Assembly (NCBI RefSeq): GCF_014205795.1
Contig: NZ_JACHCN010000022.1
Location: forward strand, 1 to 59,797
DNA: 59,797 nucleotides
Source: Rhodanobacter sp. MP7CTX1
GTDB taxonomy: Bacteria; Pseudomonadota; Gammaproteobacteria; Xanthomonadales; Rhodanobacteraceae
Direction: 5' to 3'
The notes under the pieces: generated by a model
Told to the model about the DNA's origin: nothing
The model's database searches: none
The model's input: only the letters and a program-made list of their open reading frames with translations
In this document: positions 1 through 9,192 of the stretch, piece by piece
Numbering within the stretch: the stretch's first letter is position 1
How the letters are laid out: every line of letters begins with the position of its first letter
Made by a program: the position numbers and the translations under genes

Positions 1-66
1 AACGGTGGCTCAGGTGAATGTTTGGTCGCACAAACATCTTTACCTGAAGTCACCGTTCTTTTTTAT
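1..66 (+). terminator. Large imperfect hairpin followed by T run
   Basis: Bases 1-24 pair imperfectly with 31-57: the outer arms aacggtggct and agtcaccgtt differ at one base, and the inner arms share caggt and tgtttg with small bulges. A run of six T follows at about 59-64. This fits a rho-independent terminator for a plus-strand gene lying left of the window. An integron attC site was considered because of the AAC/GTT ends, but the bases after GTT do not fit. Confidence 0.45.
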
Positions 67-83
67 CCGGGCTCCCCGGACTT

Positions 84-479
84 CCGCGAAGAACCATTTT
101 CATCTCCAGCGAATCCGGCGTGATGACGCCGCCGGAAATGGTGCATTACGGCGTGACCAAGTCCTCGCAACTGGCGGTGTCGCGCGGCATGGCCGAGCTG
201 ACCAAGGGTACCGGCGTCACCGTCAACGCGGTGCTGCCCGGACCGACGCGCTCGGAAGGCATCGTCGAATTTCTGCAGAAAGTTGCCAGCCCCGGCGTCA
301 GCGCGGCCGAGGCGGAACACGAGTTCATCGAAAAGCATCGCACCAGCTCGCTGCTGCAACGCCTGATCGAGGACCACGAAGTCGCCAACCTGGTCGCCTA
401 TCTCGCCAGCCCATTGTCGGCGGCGACCAATGGCGCCGCGCTGCGTGTCGAGGGCGGCCTGCTTCGCTCGATCGTCTGA
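84..479 (+). pseudogene. 5'-truncated short-chain dehydrogenase/reductase (SDR)
   Basis: The frame reads TIFISSESGV, then MVHYGVTKSS (the catalytic YxxxK) and VTVNAVLPGPTRSEG, and ends in a typical SDR C-terminus with a TGA at 477-479. Only about 130 residues remain. The N-terminal half, with the glycine-rich NAD(P)-binding motif and the NAG motif, is missing. Upstream of about base 84 the same frame no longer looks like an SDR and runs into a GC hairpin (tccggg-ctc-cccgga, 66-80) and a T run. A GTG at 120 could start a short peptide, but it would lack the cofactor site. I read this as a gene remnant left by a deletion or insertion, or an assembly join. The SDR assignment is secure; the substrate is unknown. 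Confidence 0.7.
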
Positions 480-507
480 TCGACCTTGGTTCGGGCCGAT
501 ACGTTGC

Positions 508-547
508 AAAAAAAAAGGGTACAGAATCACCGAGTGACTCTGTACCC
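508..547 (-). terminator. Intrinsic terminator of the M48 peptidase gene
   Basis: Arms 517-530 (gggtacagaatcac) and 534-547 (gtgactctgtaccc) pair with one mismatch around a 3-base loop. On the minus strand the hairpin is followed by nine T (508-516). It lies 45 bases past the stop of the protease gene. The stem resembles a palindrome that I recall as recurrent in Xanthomonadales genomes, so it may be a repeat recruited as a terminator. Confidence 0.75.
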
Positions 548-591
548 CTGTTTGCCGACCCGGAGCCTTCCGTGTCAGCGCTGCCAATACC

Positions 592-1935
592 TCAACGCGC
601 GCCTGCGGGCACGACGGCGTCCGTGGCCCGGATATCCGCATCGTCGAGATGTTCGGCCTTCCAGATCATGGCGCGGTGGATGCGATTCCAGCCGCTCGGA
701 TGATCGAAGAACACGAACTCCTCCACCGTGCCTGGGTGCATCTTGCGATACTCGGACAGCTGCACGGCCGCCCGCGCGAAGCCGTCCGGCTCGCGTGCGG
801 CATTGAGGCCAAACGCATCGGCCTCCGCCTCCATGCTGCGCGTAATCGTGCTGTTCACCGGCGTCATGAAGAACATGAAGATCGCGAACAAAGCCGCCAG
901 TAGCGGCAGCCCGGCCACATCGCCGGCGCCGCGAATATCCCAGCGCGCACCCCGACGACGCTCAACCCAGCCAAAACTCCAGTACACGAAGGCAAATCCA
1001 AACACGATGATGACGGCGAAATACAGGATGCCCTTGTACTCATGGTTGAGCACGTAGTGACCCATCTCATGTCCCAGCACCGCCTTGATCTCCGCTGGCG
1101 TACTGCGGTTCATCAGATTGTCGTTGAGGCTGATGCGCGTGGTGCCGAACATGCCGCTGACATTGGCACTGATGCGCTTGCTCTGGCGGGACGCATCGAA
1201 CCAGTACACATCGGTGGCGGGGATGCCGTTGGCGCGCGCCATCGACAGGATTTTCGCCTTGAGCGGGCTATCCGGCAGCGACTTGTAGGTGTTGAAGATC
1301 GGCGCGATGTACACCGGCTCGACCGTGCCAAGAAATACGACAAACAGGATCGACACCGCGGCACCCCATAGCCACCAGCTGCGGGTGGCCTTGCGGATCA
1401 CCGCATAGATGATCACCAGCGCGATGGTGCCCAGGATCAACCCGACCAACAGCTCTTTTGCCTGATCGCCGAGCCACTGCATCAGGTTCTGGGTGGACAG
1501 TCCGTACTGGCGTTCGCGCACGAAGTTTTCGTACACGTTCCAGGGCAGGATCAGCAACGTCGTCAGGATGATGTATTGCACTGAGTAGATCGCGGTTTGC
1601 AGCCAACGCAGGCGCGTCATGCGCTCGGCGAGGTTGCGCATGCGTGCCGACAGCCGCGTGCCGAGCAACAACCAGGCGATGCCCAGGGCCCACAGGCAGT
1701 CCCACAGGATCAGCCAGTAACCACCTTCGAAGTACGCATCGGATTTCGCCCGGGCTGCCGGTGACAGCTCATCCATGTAGGCCGTGGTGGCGGTATCCAC
1801 ATCGAAGTGCGTCGCGATGCTGGGTGCTGCTGTCGCGCTGGCTGCTGGCGCGGATTCAGGCGTCTGGATGGCCTGAACAGAGGTCACACCCAACGTCAGG
1901 ACCGCCAAAAAAAGGATGGCAAGGACACGCTTCAT
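592..1935 (-). CDS. M48 family zinc metalloprotease, membrane-bound (Ste24-like)
   Basis: A 447-residue protein with an N-terminal signal sequence and several hydrophobic segments, followed by the zinc motif HEMGH (about residues 289-293) and the downstream ligand region EAEADAFG. This is the layout of CAAX-prenyl-protease-like (Ste24/M48A) peptidases of the inner membrane, which degrade or process membrane proteins. The ATG at 1933-1935 was chosen because GGGGGAG lies just upstream and a signal peptide follows directly. The frame stays open 34 codons further upstream, but that stretch has no protein-like character. The gene stands alone and ends in the hairpin at 508-547. The natural substrate cannot be told. 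Confidence 0.88.
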   Translation of the reverse strand: MKRVLAILFLAVLTLGVTSVQAIQTPESAPAASATAAPSIATHFDVDTATTAYMDELSPAARAKSDAYFEGGYWLILWDCLWALGIAWLLLGTRLSARMRNLAERMTRLRWLQTAIYSVQYIILTTLLILPWNVYENFVRERQYGLSTQNLMQWLGDQAKELLVGLILGTIALVIIYAVIRKATRSWWLWGAAVSILFVVFLGTVEPVYIAPIFNTYKSLPDSPLKAKILSMARANGIPATDVYWFDASRQSKRISANVSGMFGTTRISLNDNLMNRSTPAEIKAVLGHEMGHYVLNHEYKGILYFAVIIVFGFAFVYWSFGWVERRRGARWDIRGAGDVAGLPLLAALFAIFMFFMTPVNSTITRSMEAEADAFGLNAAREPDGFARAAVQLSEYRKMHPGTVEEFVFFDHPSGWNRIHRAMIWKAEHLDDADIRATDAVVPAGAR

Positions 1936-2119
1936 ATACGACTCCCCCGGTTGAAGTTGTCCAAACGTAGCGGAACCGGGTGACCGCCGCCAGCCGGCCA
2001 CCCTCGGCATGTTGGCTAGCGGACGAATCGCAGGCACTTGCCCGGACGACCAAACCGGCGCATAACGGCGGCCGCTGCATACCTGCTGGTTTTATGCGCG
2101 TGTCCAGGGGAGGCCGATC

Positions 2120-5100
2120 ATGGATCAGGCAAGGGAAACTCGGGCGCCGCGCCGCAATATCCCCGCGCACGAGCAAGCCGCGCTGGCACACCGGCGAAAA
2201 CTCAACAAGATCGATCTGGAAAAGCCCGCTATCGGGCTGGCGCTGTCCGGTGGTGGCGTGCGCAGCGCCACGTTCTGTATCGGTCTGCTGCGGGCGCTGG
2301 CTAAAAACGGTGTGCTGCATCGCTTCGACTACCTGTCGACGGTATCGGGAGGCGGCTATGCCGGCTCAGCATTCGGACGTCTTTTCAGTCCCAAGGTAAG
2401 CCCGGCCGACGTCGAGAAAGGACTGGCCGATGATGGGTCGTTGCTGCTCTGGTGGCTACGCAGCAATGGTCGCTATCTCGTGCCCGCTGGCGCGCGCGAT
2501 CTGTTGCAGACGTGGGCCAGTCAACTGCGCGGCTTCATCGCAACGCAGTTCGAGGTCACCACGCTGCTCGGGCTGTTGTCATGCCTGATCGTACTGCCCC
2601 ATATGCTGGGCCACCGATGGGATGCCTCCTCCGTGCTGCTGCTGCAAAGCACCCTGTGGTGGGTGTTGATGTCGATAGCGCTCTGGGCGGCGATCGTCAC
2701 GGCTTTCGTCTACTGGTGGTCGCGCGACCCCGGCGATGGCTCCGCCTGGGGGGATGTCGTGATCTGCCTGAGCACATCGGCGATGGCCGTCTATCTGCTG
2801 GGTCCGATCTTGCTCACGACCGATGGCGGTCAAGGCAAAACCGTGATGGTGGTGCTCGGCAGCATCCTTCTGGCCGTGCCCGTGGCCAGGATATGGTTAT
2901 TGATCCGCGGCACGCACCCGGCTCAGGACCGGGTTCACTACACGATCGAACTCAGCACGGCACTGAAGTATGTCCTGCTGTTTTTTGCCCTGGGCATGGC
3001 TGACCTGATCAGCTGGTTTCTGGCGGATCAGGTCGGACAAGGCGCAGTGCACAGCTCGGTGCTGACCAGCGCCGGACTCGCCGCCATGCTGGTCGCCGTC
3101 GCCCGCTTTGCGCTGCCCATGCTGCAGTCACGCGTCGGCAAGACCAGTCTTGCCCAGCTTCCCCTCGCCTTTATGGCGAACCTCTGCGGCCTCATCCTGA
3201 TCGCGCTGCTGGTGTTGTTCTGGCTCAGCGCGTTGCAGTACTTCGTGTTTATCGCGCGGCTTTCGGCCATCAATACCTGGATGCACTGGTTGACTGCCAT
3301 CTTTCCGGGCATCACGCACGTATCGGCGGCCGATACATGGCTGCGCTGGCTGACGGTGTGGATCCCTTGTCTTGCCTATGTCTGCCTGACCGGCAGCAAT
3401 CTGCAGCTGATCAATCGCTCGTCGCTGCATTCGTTTTATCGCTCGCGGATTGCGCGTACCTACGTCGCCGTAGGCAACAGTCCGGACGCCGAAAAGAAAG
3501 AAGGACCAACTCGCTTCCAGGTATCGCCGCTGGCACCGAAGAGCCCCGGCAATGCCGACAAGGTAAGGAAGCTGACGGAACTGCTGGACGGCGACGATAT
3601 CGATTTGCCCAGCTACGTCCCGCACGCCTACGGCGGACCGATTCATCTGATCAACTGCTGCATCAACCAGACCATCGACGATCGCACCGATACCTACAAT
3701 GCCGACCGCAAGGGTATTTACCTGACCGTGAGCTCGCTCGGGCTGGAGACCGGCACCAAGCTGCCGCAATTGCACGAAGCGAGCACCAATCCGCTCAAGG
3801 ACAACACGCTGTCGGAATGGATAGCGATCTCCGGAGCGGCGGCCGGTTCGGGCATGGGATCGTTGACCCGCACCGGCACCGCGGCGATGTTTTTCCTCAG
3901 CGGCTTCCGCCTCGGTTACTGGTGGCGCAACCGGCTCAACATGAAGAATTTCTGGTGGTCGTACCTGGGCAAGTCGCGCGCCGCCATGCAGGAAATGCTG
4001 GCCCGTTTTCCGGGACTGCAGAGCCCGGTCTGGTATCTGTCCGATGGCGGTCACTTCGACAACAGCGGCGTCTACAGTCTGCTCAAACGCGAGCTGGGGC
4101 TGATCGTCCTGGCCGATTGCGGCGCGGATCCAGCCTATGTGTTCGCCGACATGGAGAACCTCATCCGCAAGGCGCGCATCGACCTGGAGACGACGATCGA
4201 TTTCATCGATCCGGATAGCCTGCCAATCGGCATCGGCGAAGCGCTTTGCGATCGCTTCGGCACTCCCGACAGCATCATGCCCACTCCGGGCAATCAGCAC
4301 CTGCTGCTCGCGCGGATCACTTATCCGAGCGGCGCGTCAGGTTGCCTGCTGGTGGTCAAGCCGCGGCTGTACTGCGAGCTACCGCTGGATGTTGCCGGTT
4401 ATGCCGACCGGCATCGCGATTTTCCGCAACAAAGCACGGCCGAACAGTTCTTCGACGAATCGCAGTGGGAAAGCTACTGCCGGCTTGGCGAAGTGCTTGG
4501 CATGTCGATCGACGCGCGCTTGCTCAACGTGCTTCCTTCGCTGGCGGTAAACGGTACGATCACCCGCTCGAGCGCGGTCTCCGACGAAGAGCAGAAAAGC
4601 ACGCTCACGCGACGCCAGCGTGTCGGTGCAACCATCGGCGCCTCACTCAGTTTTGGCGCGCTGGCAACAGTCGCCATAAGCGCCTGGCAAGCCTGGGATT
4701 CGCATCTCCAGCAAGACCAGAGTGGCCAACGGCAGCTCAATGCCACCCAGCGCGATGCCGACACGCTGCAAACCGAGCTTGAAGCGAACGCTCCGTATAA
4801 CGCACAGATGCACGTCAAGCTCTACGCGCTGCTGCAGGAGTTCGACGCTGCCCGAAACCTGGAGGGTTCGGCCGCGGCCGTGAACGAGCTGGCCGACACC
4901 CTGAATCGAGCGTGCGGGCATCTCGACAAGGCCAATCCACTGGCGGAGCGCTGCCTGACGGATTACTCCGCGTTGCGGGCGGCGGCGACGGCTCCGTCGA
5001 GCTGGCAAAAGTCCATGCAGGACTACCTGAGCGCGACACCGAGCTCGATCTTCCCCGTCACCAGCTTGTTCCCATCGATCGGACACAAGCCGCCAGAGAG

Positions 5101-5710
5101 TATCGCCGAGACATCCAGCGCGCCTGCACCGGGTGCAGCCGCTCCTGCTACGACCCAGGTCATGAACAGTGCGGCTCCGGAAGTCAGCGAGGCGCCGTCG
5201 CCACCGCCGCCGCCAGCCGAACCCGTGCCAGAAAACGCACCGCCACCCCCGCCCGAACGCGCGACAAAAAGCGCGCCTGCGGCAGCTGCACTATCCCAGG
5301 CTGCGCTCGACACGATCGCCCAGGCCTGCAAGGGAACGTCGCTTGCGCAGCCCCAGCAGCTCATTGTCTACACACACATCTACAGCAATAGCCAACTCGA
5401 GACTGCCACGAACCTGCTTCAACAGTTCGGCAAGTTCGGCCTGACGACACCCGGCATCGAAAACGTGTCCACGACGGCCGCACGCAAAGGCCGCGGAGCG
5501 CTCGCGGCGTGGAACAAGCCGGTATTCCTCTACAGCAGCTTCAACGATCAGGCGCAAACCTGCGCGCGTTCCCTGGCCAGCTGGCTGGGTACTCAAGGGG
5601 GATTCCAGAGCGCGACACCCGCCGCGATACCGCTGCACATGCGACTACACGGCGACCCCAACGTGATCGAGTTCTGGATCCCCGCTCCCGGCAATCAACC
5701 ATCGCCTTGA
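2120..5710 (+). CDS. Giant patatin-like phospholipase with membrane segments
   Basis: 1196 residues, far longer than ordinary patatin-like lipases. The patatin core is split. SGGGVRSA (43-50) is the oxyanion loop and STVSGGGY carries the nucleophile Ser76, with Thr74 where the GxSxG consensus has its first Gly. The catalytic Asp motif DGGHFDNSG comes only near residue 642. Between them lie about eight hydrophobic segments (about 130-430). After about 800 there is a further hydrophobic stretch, a coiled-coil-like region, a Pro/Ala-rich linker (about 1000-1060) and a compact C-terminal domain (about 1070-1190) that I cannot name. The start is an ATG after GGGGAGG. It is probably an inner-membrane acyl hydrolase; the substrate is unknown. 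No partner gene is adjacent. Confidence 0.85.
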   Translation: MDQARETRAPRRNIPAHEQAALAHRRKLNKIDLEKPAIGLALSGGGVRSATFCIGLLRALAKNGVLHRFDYLSTVSGGGYAGSAFGRLFSPKVSPADVEKGLADDGSLLLWWLRSNGRYLVPAGARDLLQTWASQLRGFIATQFEVTTLLGLLSCLIVLPHMLGHRWDASSVLLLQSTLWWVLMSIALWAAIVTAFVYWWSRDPGDGSAWGDVVICLSTSAMAVYLLGPILLTTDGGQGKTVMVVLGSILLAVPVARIWLLIRGTHPAQDRVHYTIELSTALKYVLLFFALGMADLISWFLADQVGQGAVHSSVLTSAGLAAMLVAVARFALPMLQSRVGKTSLAQLPLAFMANLCGLILIALLVLFWLSALQYFVFIARLSAINTWMHWLTAIFPGITHVSAADTWLRWLTVWIPCLAYVCLTGSNLQLINRSSLHSFYRSRIARTYVAVGNSPDAEKKEGPTRFQVSPLAPKSPGNADKVRKLTELLDGDDIDLPSYVPHAYGGPIHLINCCINQTIDDRTDTYNADRKGIYLTVSSLGLETGTKLPQLHEASTNPLKDNTLSEWIAISGAAAGSGMGSLTRTGTAAMFFLSGFRLGYWWRNRLNMKNFWWSYLGKSRAAMQEMLARFPGLQSPVWYLSDGGHFDNSGVYSLLKRELGLIVLADCGADPAYVFADMENLIRKARIDLETTIDFIDPDSLPIGIGEALCDRFGTPDSIMPTPGNQHLLLARITYPSGASGCLLVVKPRLYCELPLDVAGYADRHRDFPQQSTAEQFFDESQWESYCRLGEVLGMSIDARLLNVLPSLAVNGTITRSSAVSDEEQKSTLTRRQRVGATIGASLSFGALATVAISAWQAWDSHLQQDQSGQRQLNATQRDADTLQTELEANAPYNAQMHVKLYALLQEFDAARNLEGSAAAVNELADTLNRACGHLDKANPLAERCLTDYSALRAAATAPSSWQKSMQDYLSATPSSIFPVTSLFPSIGHKPPESIAETSSAPAPGAAAPATTQVMNSAAPEVSEAPSPPPPPAEPVPENAPPPPPERATKSAPAAAALSQAALDTIAQACKGTSLAQPQQLIVYTHIYSNSQLETATNLLQQFGKFGLTTPGIENVSTTAARKGRGALAAWNKPVFLYSSFNDQAQTCARSLASWLGTQGGFQSATPAAIPLHMRLHGDPNVIEFWIPAPGNQPSP

Positions 5711-5836
5711 GCATGCTCCGGTGGGCAAAGCTCAATCGAAACGCGAACAAACTTCACCCTGCGTCGACCACCGAAAATCTAAAAGAACACTCGTCACTCC
5801 TAACCCGCAGGATTGACGGGCCTGTGCGAAAAAACC

Positions 5837-5936
5837 TGTGGGAGCGACTTCAGTCGCGATTGCCGGAGAAGCCCAACGTAGTGCAATCGCGACTGAAGTC
5901 GCTCCCACAAGACCGCGCACAGGGTGCGCTCCTACA
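5837..5936. repeat. Inverted REP-like pair plus half of a second repeat family
   Basis: tgtgggagcgacttcagtcg starts at 5837 and returns as its reverse complement ending at 5909, about 30 bases apart, giving a long hairpin. Directly after it, 5914-5936 holds one arm of a second family (cgcgcacagggtgcgctcct). The same sequences recur at 25570, 34999, 58942 and 58999. The 5711-6026 gap otherwise shows no gene. Confidence 0.85.
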
Positions 5937-6026
5937 CCCGCGCGAATCGGCTGGGCTTCGTTGCTGGCCTCTCCGGCCACGGCAGATTCTGAGCGCACTT
6001 TCCCACCGATCCCGAGCACTCCCCGC

Positions 6027-6671
6027 GTGAACGATGAAGTCGCCTATCCCCGCTTCGCCAGCCGCGGACGCACATTCGTCTACGTATTGCCATGCCGCAA
6101 TGAGGACATCCTCAAGGTCGGTTTCTCGCGCGATCCGCTGGAGCGGATGCGTACCCTGCATCCGCGCTTTTTCGAGTTCTTCGACCTCGAGCGGGCCTTG
6201 CTGATCGAGACCGACCACCTGCGTGATGCCCGCCGCATCGAACGACTGTTCATCACCCGCTTTGTCGACTACCAGGCACCTGCGCCGTTGGTCGTGCCAC
6301 GCGCGGCCGCCGGCTACACCGAGTGGTATCGCGGCATTTATCCGATGGTGACCGAACTCGCCCGAGGCGAGTGCGAGCAATCCGCGCTCACCCTGCACGC
6401 TCCGTTGTCCACCTGGCTGCGCGAGCGCTTCGGTGAATGGAGCGACCGACTGTTCGACTGGTCCGCGCGGATGCTCGAGATGATCGAGTACGAACGCTTC
6501 AACGTGCCGCTCGAGGAAAATACCCAGCGCGGCGAAAGGGCGCTAAGCCATGTGCTCGACGCCTACACCGCGTTGGGAGTGGACGTGCAGCCCCTGGTAC
6601 CACGTGCGGTGTGGAGTTGGTATCAGAGTCGGGACGCGCTTGCGTTCGGAGCGCCCGTGTTGAAACGATAG
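6027..6671 (+). CDS. GIY-YIG/T5orf172-like nuclease-fold protein
   Basis: 214 residues. The N-terminal part FVYVLPCRNEDILKVGFSRDP resembles the GIY-YIG nuclease core, with YVL and VGFS in place of the GIY and YIG strands, followed by helices rich in Arg, His and Glu (HLRDARRIERLFITRF). Such domains are found in homing and repair nucleases and in small house-keeping proteins, and activity cannot be assumed. The GTG at 6027 was chosen because the frame upstream is translated palindromic repeat sequence and alignable residues begin just after it. A weak or leaderless start is possible. The gene stands alone, and its function is not known to me. Confidence 0.6.
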   Translation: MNDEVAYPRFASRGRTFVYVLPCRNEDILKVGFSRDPLERMRTLHPRFFEFFDLERALLIETDHLRDARRIERLFITRFVDYQAPAPLVVPRAAAGYTEWYRGIYPMVTELARGECEQSALTLHAPLSTWLRERFGEWSDRLFDWSARMLEMIEYERFNVPLEENTQRGERALSHVLDAYTALGVDVQPLVPRAVWSWYQSRDALAFGAPVLKR

Positions 6672-6823
6672 ACCACCGGACGCGCGTCCCTGGACCATGA
6701 TGTACGGGTTCGTTGGCTGGCGCAGATACGAGGTAACTTTCCCCACGCCGTGACGAATAACCGGAGTATCCACACACAACCATGATCCGCCCTGCCTTGC
6801 GTATCGGCTGGAGAGCCATCGTC

Positions 6824-7543
6824 ATGACAACCCGTTCACTTTGGAAATTCCTTCTCGGCGCCTTCGCGCTGTTTGCCATCGGCGAGGCTGCTTTCGCGCA
6901 ACGCCCGCCTGCCCCAAGCCCTCTCGTGGTCGTCGAACTCTTCCAGAGCCAGGGCTGCTCGTCCTGCCCGCCAGCCGAGGCCAATCTCAATGCGATCGCG
7001 GGAAAACCGGGCATTCTCGCGTTGTCCTTCGGCGTCACCTACTGGGACAGCCTTGGATGGAAAGATACGTTCGCCACCGAGGCCTACACCGACCGGCAAT
7101 GGGCGTATGCAAAGCATCGCAAACGCGACAATGTGTGGACACCGCAGGTCTACGTGAACGGTCACGCCGACTTGGTCGGCAACGATCGTACGCAGCTCGA
7201 TCAGGCTATCGCCCATGCGAATTCGCAGGGGCCGCAACTGAGCTGGGAGAAAGACCAGCTGCTGGTAAGCGCCGGCAAACCCACGGCCACCTGTGACGTG
7301 TGGCTGGTGCGCTACGACCCGCGAACGATCAACGTCGCGATCGGCGCGGGCGAGAACAGTGGTCGCACGCTGCCGCATCGCAATGTCGTGCGCGAGCTGG
7401 TGCATCTGGGCACTTGGGATGGAAGCCCGCAATCATTCGCCGTGCCGCCCTCAGCGCTCAAAGGCCTCTCGACCGCGGCACTGGTTCAGGTCAAAGCAGG
7501 CGGCGATATTCTCGGGGCGTCCATGGACTCCGCTACGCGCTGA
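6824..7543 (+). CDS. DUF1223 family secreted thioredoxin-like protein
   Basis: 239 residues. A signal peptide (MTTRSLWKFLLGAFALF, cut near AFA-Q) is followed by VVELFQSQGCSSCPPAE with a CxxC pair, then SFGVTYWDSLGWKD and TPQVYVNG, all typical of the DUF1223 family of periplasmic thioredoxin-fold proteins. The ATG at 6824 gives a clean signal peptide, with a GGAGAG about 8 bases upstream. An ATG at 6782 would add 14 residues. The family's role is not established; the CxxC suggests thiol redox work in the periplasm. Confidence 0.85.
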   Translation: MTTRSLWKFLLGAFALFAIGEAAFAQRPPAPSPLVVVELFQSQGCSSCPPAEANLNAIAGKPGILALSFGVTYWDSLGWKDTFATEAYTDRQWAYAKHRKRDNVWTPQVYVNGHADLVGNDRTQLDQAIAHANSQGPQLSWEKDQLLVSAGKPTATCDVWLVRYDPRTINVAIGAGENSGRTLPHRNVVRELVHLGTWDGSPQSFAVPPSALKGLSTAALVQVKAGGDILGASMDSATR

Positions 7544-7898
7544 CGAACGTTGCTGTCCGCACCGTGTGCGCGCGCAAAATCAAGGGCAAAAGGCAAAGGC
7601 GCCAAGGCCGGCCTCAGTGACTTTGACCCTTGTTTCCAGGTACCTTCAGACGCGACCGGCGCTACAATCTGCAGTCTATGGCGCAGTCATGCCGGCATGG
7701 TGACGTCAGCACCGATGCGCAATGCATCGGTGACGAGGAACGCGTATCCGCTATACCTGCAAGGTCCCCCACGCGCCGGCGACGGCGTCATTACAGAGAG
7801 TATTCACGGGTAGGACGAGGTAGCCGGTTCCGCAGCCGCGGCGGCCCGGAACTACAGCTTGCACGCCGCATCCCCTGTCTGCAGTGGAGTGCATCCTC
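7544..7898. other. Intergenic region with a perfect hairpin
   Basis: No gene is visible. caccgatgc (7710-7718) and gcatcggtg (7724-7732) form a perfect 9-base-pair hairpin around gcaat, without a T run. This could be an operator or leader structure for the methyltransferase gene. A TACAAT at 7663-7668 could serve as a -10 element, but no good -35 is spaced correctly. Confidence 0.3.
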
Positions 7899-8951
7899 AT
7901 GCCCATCGACGAAGCAAAACTCAACGCATTTCTCGGCAAGGCTGTCGGCGATCTCGGTGCTGTCTTCAGTGCGGCCCTGGTCACCCTTGGCGATGAGCTC
8001 GGCCTGTACAAAGCGCTCGCCAAGGAAACACTGACCCCGTCCCAACTCGCCGAACGCACGAATACCAACGAACGTTACGTGCGCGAATGGCTGGGAAACC
8101 AGGCCGCCGGTGGCTACGTCGATTACGACGACGTAAACGGCACGTACCGGCTCAACGAGGAACAAGCCTTGTGCCTGGCCGACCCTGAAGGTCCGGTCGA
8201 TCTTCCGGGCGCGTACGAAGTGGCGCAGGCGCTGTTCCATGCCTACCCGCGTGCCCGGGAGAACTTCCGCACCGGCGCTGGCATGGAATGGGGTGAACAT
8301 CATCCATGCCTGTTCCACGGCACCGAACGCTTCTTCCGCGCCGGTTACAACGCCAACCTGTTGACCTCGTGGCTACCGGCGCTGGACGGCGTGGTCGAGA
8401 AACTGGAACGCGGCGCACGTGCAGCCGACATCGGCTGCGGCCATGGTGCCAGCACCGTACTGATGGCCAAGGCATTCCCCCAGTCGGAATTCATCGGCTA
8501 CGACTATCACGCCCCATCGATCGACGTGGCCCGCAAGCGCGCAGCGGTCGCAGGCGCCAGCAACGCCCACTTCGAGCAGGCCGATGCGACCAACTACCGC
8601 GGTCGAGAATTCGACCTGATCGCGTTCTTCGATTGCCTGCACGACATGGCCGCCCCCAATGAAGCCGCCCGCCACGCGCGCGAAGCGTTGCACCCCGATG
8701 GCACCTGCATGATTGTCGAACCGTTCGCCGGCGACAGCACAACGGAAAATATGAACCCGGTCGGTCGTGTGTACTACGCCGCCTCGTCGCTGATCTGCGT
8801 GCCCGTGTCGCTGGCCCGCCACGGACCCGCGCTCGGTGCGCAGGCCGGCGAAGCGCGTCTACGCAAGGTGGTGGTCGATGCCGGCGGGTTCACCCGCTTC
8901 CGCCGCGCTGCCGAGACGCCGTTCAACATCGTGCTGGAGGCACGGGCCTAA
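7899..8951 (+). CDS. Class I SAM-dependent methyltransferase with N-terminal winged helix
   Basis: 350 residues. The first 100 form a helix-turn-helix-like dimerisation domain (LYKALAKETLTPSQLAE, then RYVREWL), as in O-methyltransferases and the Rv2258c-like group. SAM motif I is ADIGCGHGAS (about 175-184), followed by the acidic residue in FIGYDYH. A later FDCLHDM and a motif MIVEPFAGD complete the Rossmann domain. The ATG at 7899 follows a GGAG; a GTG five codons earlier is less likely. The substrate cannot be deduced. The gene has no operon partner. Confidence 0.82.
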   Translation: MPIDEAKLNAFLGKAVGDLGAVFSAALVTLGDELGLYKALAKETLTPSQLAERTNTNERYVREWLGNQAAGGYVDYDDVNGTYRLNEEQALCLADPEGPVDLPGAYEVAQALFHAYPRARENFRTGAGMEWGEHHPCLFHGTERFFRAGYNANLLTSWLPALDGVVEKLERGARAADIGCGHGASTVLMAKAFPQSEFIGYDYHAPSIDVARKRAAVAGASNAHFEQADATNYRGREFDLIAFFDCLHDMAAPNEAARHAREALHPDGTCMIVEPFAGDSTTENMNPVGRVYYAASSLICVPVSLARHGPALGAQAGEARLRKVVVDAGGFTRFRRAAETPFNIVLEARA

Positions 8952-9192
8952 GCCAGGCGGGAATTCTCCCGACGACAACACTGCACTCACCGGCGATAGC
9001 CGGTTCAACTCTTGGCCGCGCCAGGCACTCCCGGCGCGGCATTTGCGCCAGTAGCCGGGACGCAGAGGACTCTAGCTACCCAGCAGTGACCGCTGAAACA
9101 GGCCTTGATTGCGGGGCGTTCGACGAGGTTCACAACTGGTTTCCGCGAACCCGCCATACTGTCGGGTTGCCATGCCAAGACAGCGTGACCCT

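Noticed and set aside
1..57. Integron attC-like site (AAC ... GTT ends, imperfect hairpin)
   Set aside because: The bases after the terminal GTT (CTTTTTT) do not match the attC core, and no integrase or cassette array is seen.
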